Below, one piece after another: positions 5,616-7,112 of a stretch of 7,112 bases of DNA (the stretch's first letter is position 1; each line of letters begins with the position of its first letter). The DNA is from an uncultured Lachnospiraceae bacterium (GTDB lineage Bacteria; Bacillota; Clostridia; Lachnospirales; Lachnospiraceae), in NCBI GenBank assembly GCA_910584115.1, contig CAJTYN010000156.1:1-7112 (forward strand). Direction: 5' to 3'. A program made the translations under genes and the position numbers. Below the pieces are notes generated by a model. That model did not search any database. It saw only the letters and a list, made by a program, of their open reading frames with translations, and was not told where the DNA came from.

Positions 5616-6085
5616 TCAAGACATACTCTTATACCAATAAGCACCCGCAGCGATCACTGATGCTGGTATTCCAGCTAAAGGTATTGCAGAACCAACGCTC
5701 AGAGCGGCGACATACGACGCACCAGATGCTGAAAGAGCGCCAACAGAAGAAAGTGTCCGACCTTTGATCGTTTTTCTCCCAACTGCAGTCGTCCTTAAAG
5801 GGTTATTGAGCGCGTCTTCTGTTTCTTTTCTGGCTGCCCGTCTCTGTCCAACACTGTTTTGTTTTTGACGATTTACTGATGCCAGATCAGATGTCATATT
5901 CCGTTCCATATTACTTATACGGTTATTCAATCTCTTAGCACCTACACGGTAACTCAGATTGTCGTTATGACTCCGTTGTTTTTTTTGTTCTTACCATCTT
6001 TCGTCAACGTTCCATCTCTGTTCCTATAACGGTGGACGCCCCATTTCATACCTAATACACCATAATGCTGTAAAGTATTTTCCAT
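5616..6085 (-). pseudogene. GxKWGV-motif phage protein with hydrophobic C-terminus, split by a frameshift (pseudogene or programmed -1 shift)
   Basis: The start at 6085 has AAAGGAA before it and gives MENTLQHYGVLGMKWGVHR with RNRDGTLTKDGK, the N-terminal module common in Firmicutes phage head proteins (HYGVLGMKWGVRRY...DGTLT). This frame stops after 43 residues, at 5954. A shift of -1 at the A8 tract (5986-5979) joins it to a second frame that runs to 5616, giving about 156 residues. The second part is basic and polar (residues about 50-110) and ends in a 38-residue Gly/Ala/Ser/Val-rich hydrophobic stretch (about 115-152: SSVGALSASGASYVAAL, then AIPLAGIPASVIAAGAYWY) that looks membrane-active. 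The joined protein is a normal length for such proteins. Either a base was lost in the tract (mutation or sequencing error), or the site is used for programmed slippage. The downstream ATG at 5930 could start a separate piece, but no convincing ribosome site was found for it. Confidence 0.7.
5978..5986 (-). other. A-rich slippery tract, possible -1 frameshift site
   Basis: On the minus strand the codons AAC AAA AAA AAC contain the heptamer A-AAA-AAC, a classical -1 slippery site in the correct phase. After slipping, translation continues with CAA CGG AGT into the downstream open frame. A possible stem, ACGG/CCGT enclosing TAAC/GTTA with a 5-base bulge, starts very close to the site, closer than is usual for a stimulating structure. 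A simple homopolymer indel is the alternative. Confidence 0.5.
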
Positions 6086-6101
6086 TTTTTTCCTTTCTTT
6101 A

Positions 6102-6130
6102 TTGACTTTATCCTAAACATGCGCTATCTT
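6102..6130 (+). promoter_or_regulatory. Promoter-like sequence of the 42-aa plus-strand gene
   Basis: TTGACT (6102-6107) and TATCTT (6125-6130) are 17 bases apart. A further TATAAC (6134-6139) lies downstream but has no matching upstream box. Unlike the other two plus-strand genes there is no TGnTAAAAT box, and the ATG is 42 bases after the -10 box. Confidence 0.45.
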
Positions 6131-6172
6131 GTGTATAACATACATAAAAAATATCAGGAAGGAGGTGGCCTC

Positions 6173-6301
6173 ATGGCAAGACTCACTAACGAAGAAATTC
6201 AGAACATGTCACTCAAAGAAGTGGATGCATACACAGACAAACATCCCGCAGAAGCGTGGCGCTTTACCAAAGCACATGCAAATACCTCCAACCTGATATA
6301 A
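6173..6301 (+). CDS. Small unknown protein, moron-like, opposite strand (42 aa)
   Basis: Function unknown. A near-perfect ribosome site (GGAAGGAGGTGG) stands before the ATG at 6173, which sets the start; the longer in-frame reading from 6119 falls in the promoter region. The protein begins MARLTNEEIQNMSLKEVDAY, continues with TDKHPAEAWRFTKAHAN, and is charged and probably helical throughout, with no cysteines, membrane segment or signal peptide. It starts 88 bases from the start of the split GxKWGV gene, pointing away from it, and its end faces the likely immunity gene across a terminator hairpin. Size, own promoter, own terminator and opposite strand make it the third moron-like unit. Its short length means it could be a regulator or a small partner protein, but the sequence shows neither. 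Confidence 0.62.
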   Translation: MARLTNEEIQNMSLKEVDAYTDKHPAEAWRFTKAHANTSNLI

Positions 6302-6306
6302 AAAAC

Positions 6307-6346
6307 AAAAACCACAGGCCGGTTAAGACCCATGGTTTCTAGTTTT
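6307..6346. terminator. Likely bidirectional terminator between the 42-aa gene and the immunity gene
   Basis: AAACCA (6309-6314) and TGGTTT (6333-6338) form the base of a stem, extended by wobble pairs. On the minus strand it is followed by a long U-run (TTGTTTTTTAT), and on the plus strand by CTAGTTTTTATC. It could end both the plus-strand 42-aa gene (stop at 6301) and the minus-strand toxin-immunity pair (stop at 6361). The stem is short, so termination may be partial. Confidence 0.55.
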
Positions 6347-6360
6347 TATCGTATATGATT

Positions 6361-6573
6361 TTAAGAAATGACCTCGATTGATCTAATCTCCGGCTCATTG
6401 ATGCCCAGCCACACACCTGGTCTTTGCGGACAATCATCGAGAGCAATACCAGCAATCCCTTCTGGTATATTATCTTCTGGATAAAAATAATCACTTACTG
6501 TACCTTCAAAAACTTCTCCATCAACATGGACCACTCGGACCCTCTTACCCTCAAGTGCTTGACTAAGTTTCAT
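6361..6573 (-). CDS. Likely immunity protein of the Ntox50-like toxin (70 aa)
   Basis: This gene starts inside the last codons of the toxin gene (the toxin stop TAG at 6565-6563 lies just after the ATG, an 11-base overlap), the classical layout of a toxin followed by its immunity gene, with coupled translation. AAGGAAG lies before the start. The protein is small, acidic and strand-rich: GKRVRVVHVDGEVFEGTVSD, then YFYPEDNIPEGIAGIALDD, then EIRSIEVIS. The GK-V-V---DG--F-G-V pattern looks like an SH3- or LSm-like small barrel. Its negative charge would suit binding a basic RNase active site. No catalytic residues or membrane segment are visible. The immunity role is inferred from position, overlap and size; the barrel fold is inferred from the pattern. 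A general phage accessory protein is the alternative. Confidence 0.68.
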   Translation of the reverse strand: MKLSQALEGKRVRVVHVDGEVFEGTVSDYFYPEDNIPEGIAGIALDDCPQRPGVWLGINEPEIRSIEVIS

Positions 6574-7054
6574 TTTTCTCTTCCTTCCTTTTGGCGGGGT
6601 ATATATGACTCCCCGTTTTAGAATACGCGATTATTGCAGAATTAGATTTTGTTTCTATACCATCAAGATCAACATGTGTTCCGATAATATGTGGACTGAC
6701 CACTCTTTCTCTGTGATTCCAATTACCTTTTCCATCTCGCAATGCTTCGCCAGTCCCGCTCAGCTTATCCACCAACGCCTGCGCATACTCCAGATCCCCA
6801 TCCAAATAGCTCCTCCCTGGTATATGACCGCTTTTTGTATGCCGTGCCTGTTTGTCCTTATTGATCTTCTTTATGACCTTTCCGGAACGTATCGCATCTT
6901 CTACTATTGTATCACGCCCAGAAGATTTTGCAACTGATCCCTTGCTTCCGCCATCGCCTTTACCGATAGGATATGGAGGTCCGTTTCTCACGCCCCATTT
7001 CTGACCCTTGACTCCGTGGTGATATAACCAGGTCCTGTAATTATCTAGCCACAT
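6563..7054 (-). CDS. GxKWGV-motif phage protein with C-terminal Ntox50-like RNase toxin domain (163 aa)
   Basis: Residues 10-23 (LYHHGVKGQKWGVR) are the N-terminal signature of a phage head-module protein family. A glycine/serine-rich linker follows (about 25-47). Residues about 60-157 match my memory of the polymorphic toxin type 50 domain (Ntox50, predicted BECR-fold RNase): KINKDKQARH with a conserved lysine and histidine, GRSYL, the LVDKLSGTGEA block, RERV, IIGTHVD, and the ending AIIAYSKTGSHIYPAKR. In that family the toxin is carried by bacterial or MuF-type phage polymorphic toxins and is thought to cut RNA. Here the phage N-terminal module replaces the usual delivery domain. The next gene overlaps by 11 bases and is likely the immunity gene. 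The ATG follows directly on a TAA (TAAATG) and has no visible ribosome site, so translation may be coupled to an upstream gene. The family call is by recognition and was not searched. Confidence 0.78.
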   Translation of the reverse strand: MWLDNYRTWLYHHGVKGQKWGVRNGPPYPIGKGDGGSKGSVAKSSGRDTIVEDAIRSGKVIKKINKDKQARHTKSGHIPGRSYLDGDLEYAQALVDKLSGTGEALRDGKGNWNHRERVVSPHIIGTHVDLDGIETKSNSAIIAYSKTGSHIYPAKRKEEKNET

Positions 7055-7111
7055 TTATGGATGGGCTACAATAAACTGGACAGATTTTTTAAGGTCATAT
7101 AATATAAACTC
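7055..7111 (-). CDS. Possible C-terminal end of an upstream gene (runs off the right edge)
   Basis: The minus-strand frame ending in TAA directly before the toxin ATG is open to the window edge (18 codons, ending FILYDLKKSVQFIVAHP). Since the toxin gene lacks its own ribosome site, stop-start coupling (TAAATG) would explain its translation. The piece is too short to identify, and an open frame of this size can arise by chance. Confidence 0.3.
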   Translation of the reverse strand, partial: EFILYDLKKSVQFIVAHP

Positions 7112-7112
7112 A

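Noticed and set aside
5584..5644. Longer start (5644) for the 104-aa gene
   Set aside because: No ribosome site there and it would overlap the end of the previous gene; GGGAGG stands correctly before 5584.
1..7112. tRNA genes, CRISPR arrays, insertion sequences or phage attachment sites
   Set aside because: No cloverleaf, regularly spaced repeats, transposase frame or flanking direct repeats were seen on either strand.
7070..7112. AT-rich TTTATATTATATGACC on the minus strand as a promoter for the toxin gene
   Set aside because: It contains -10-like bases, but too little upstream sequence is in the window to find a matching -35 box.

Overview
The window is a piece of a tailed-phage genome or prophage from a low-to-mid GC Gram-positive host. 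Clostridia (Lachnospiraceae-like) is my best guess, from the strong AGGAGG-type ribosome sites and from portal and capsid proteins resembling that phage group. It covers the head (capsid) module. The main gene train runs right to left on the minus strand.

Read in the minus direction from the right edge, the layout is: a possible end of an upstream gene (7111-7055); a protein with an N-terminal YHHGVKGQKWG motif and a C-terminal Ntox50-like RNase toxin domain (7054-6563); an overlapping 70-aa likely immunity protein (6573-6361); a second protein with the YGVLGMKWGV motif, split by a frameshift at an A8 tract and carrying a hydrophobic C-terminus (6085-5616); a 104-aa helical protein (5584-5270); a tail-fibre/baseplate-like protein (4949-4314) overlapping a 160-aa adhesin-like protein (4327-3845); the portal (3828-2578); a 113-aa unknown (2600-2259); a fused prohead protease, acidic linker and HK97-fold major capsid protein (2044-173); and the start of a head-closure-like protein (153 to the left edge).

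Three small genes lie on the opposite (plus) strand, each in a gap of the train and each head-to-head with the next minus gene: 2120-2341 (73 aa, Cys-rich), 5033-5281 (82 aa, zinc-ribbon-like) and 6173-6301 (42 aa). Each has its own promoter-like sequence and strong ribosome site, and two have a terminator-like hairpin at their end. They look like morons, autonomous cargo genes probably expressed in the lysogen. The first two share almost the same leader: a TGnTAAAAT box followed by exactly 22 bases to the ATG.

How the parts may work together: the portal, protease and capsid build the head. The two GxKWGV-motif proteins look like effectors carrying a shared phage N-terminal module, possibly packaged in or displayed on the particle, and each is followed by a small candidate partner or immunity gene. 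This resembles the known MuF-type phage polymorphic toxins but uses a different N-terminal module. Other points of note are an internal ribosome site that could give free capsid protein from the fusion gene, a four-times repeated translation-start motif (one copy with ATA in place of ATG), and fibre-like genes placed before the portal.
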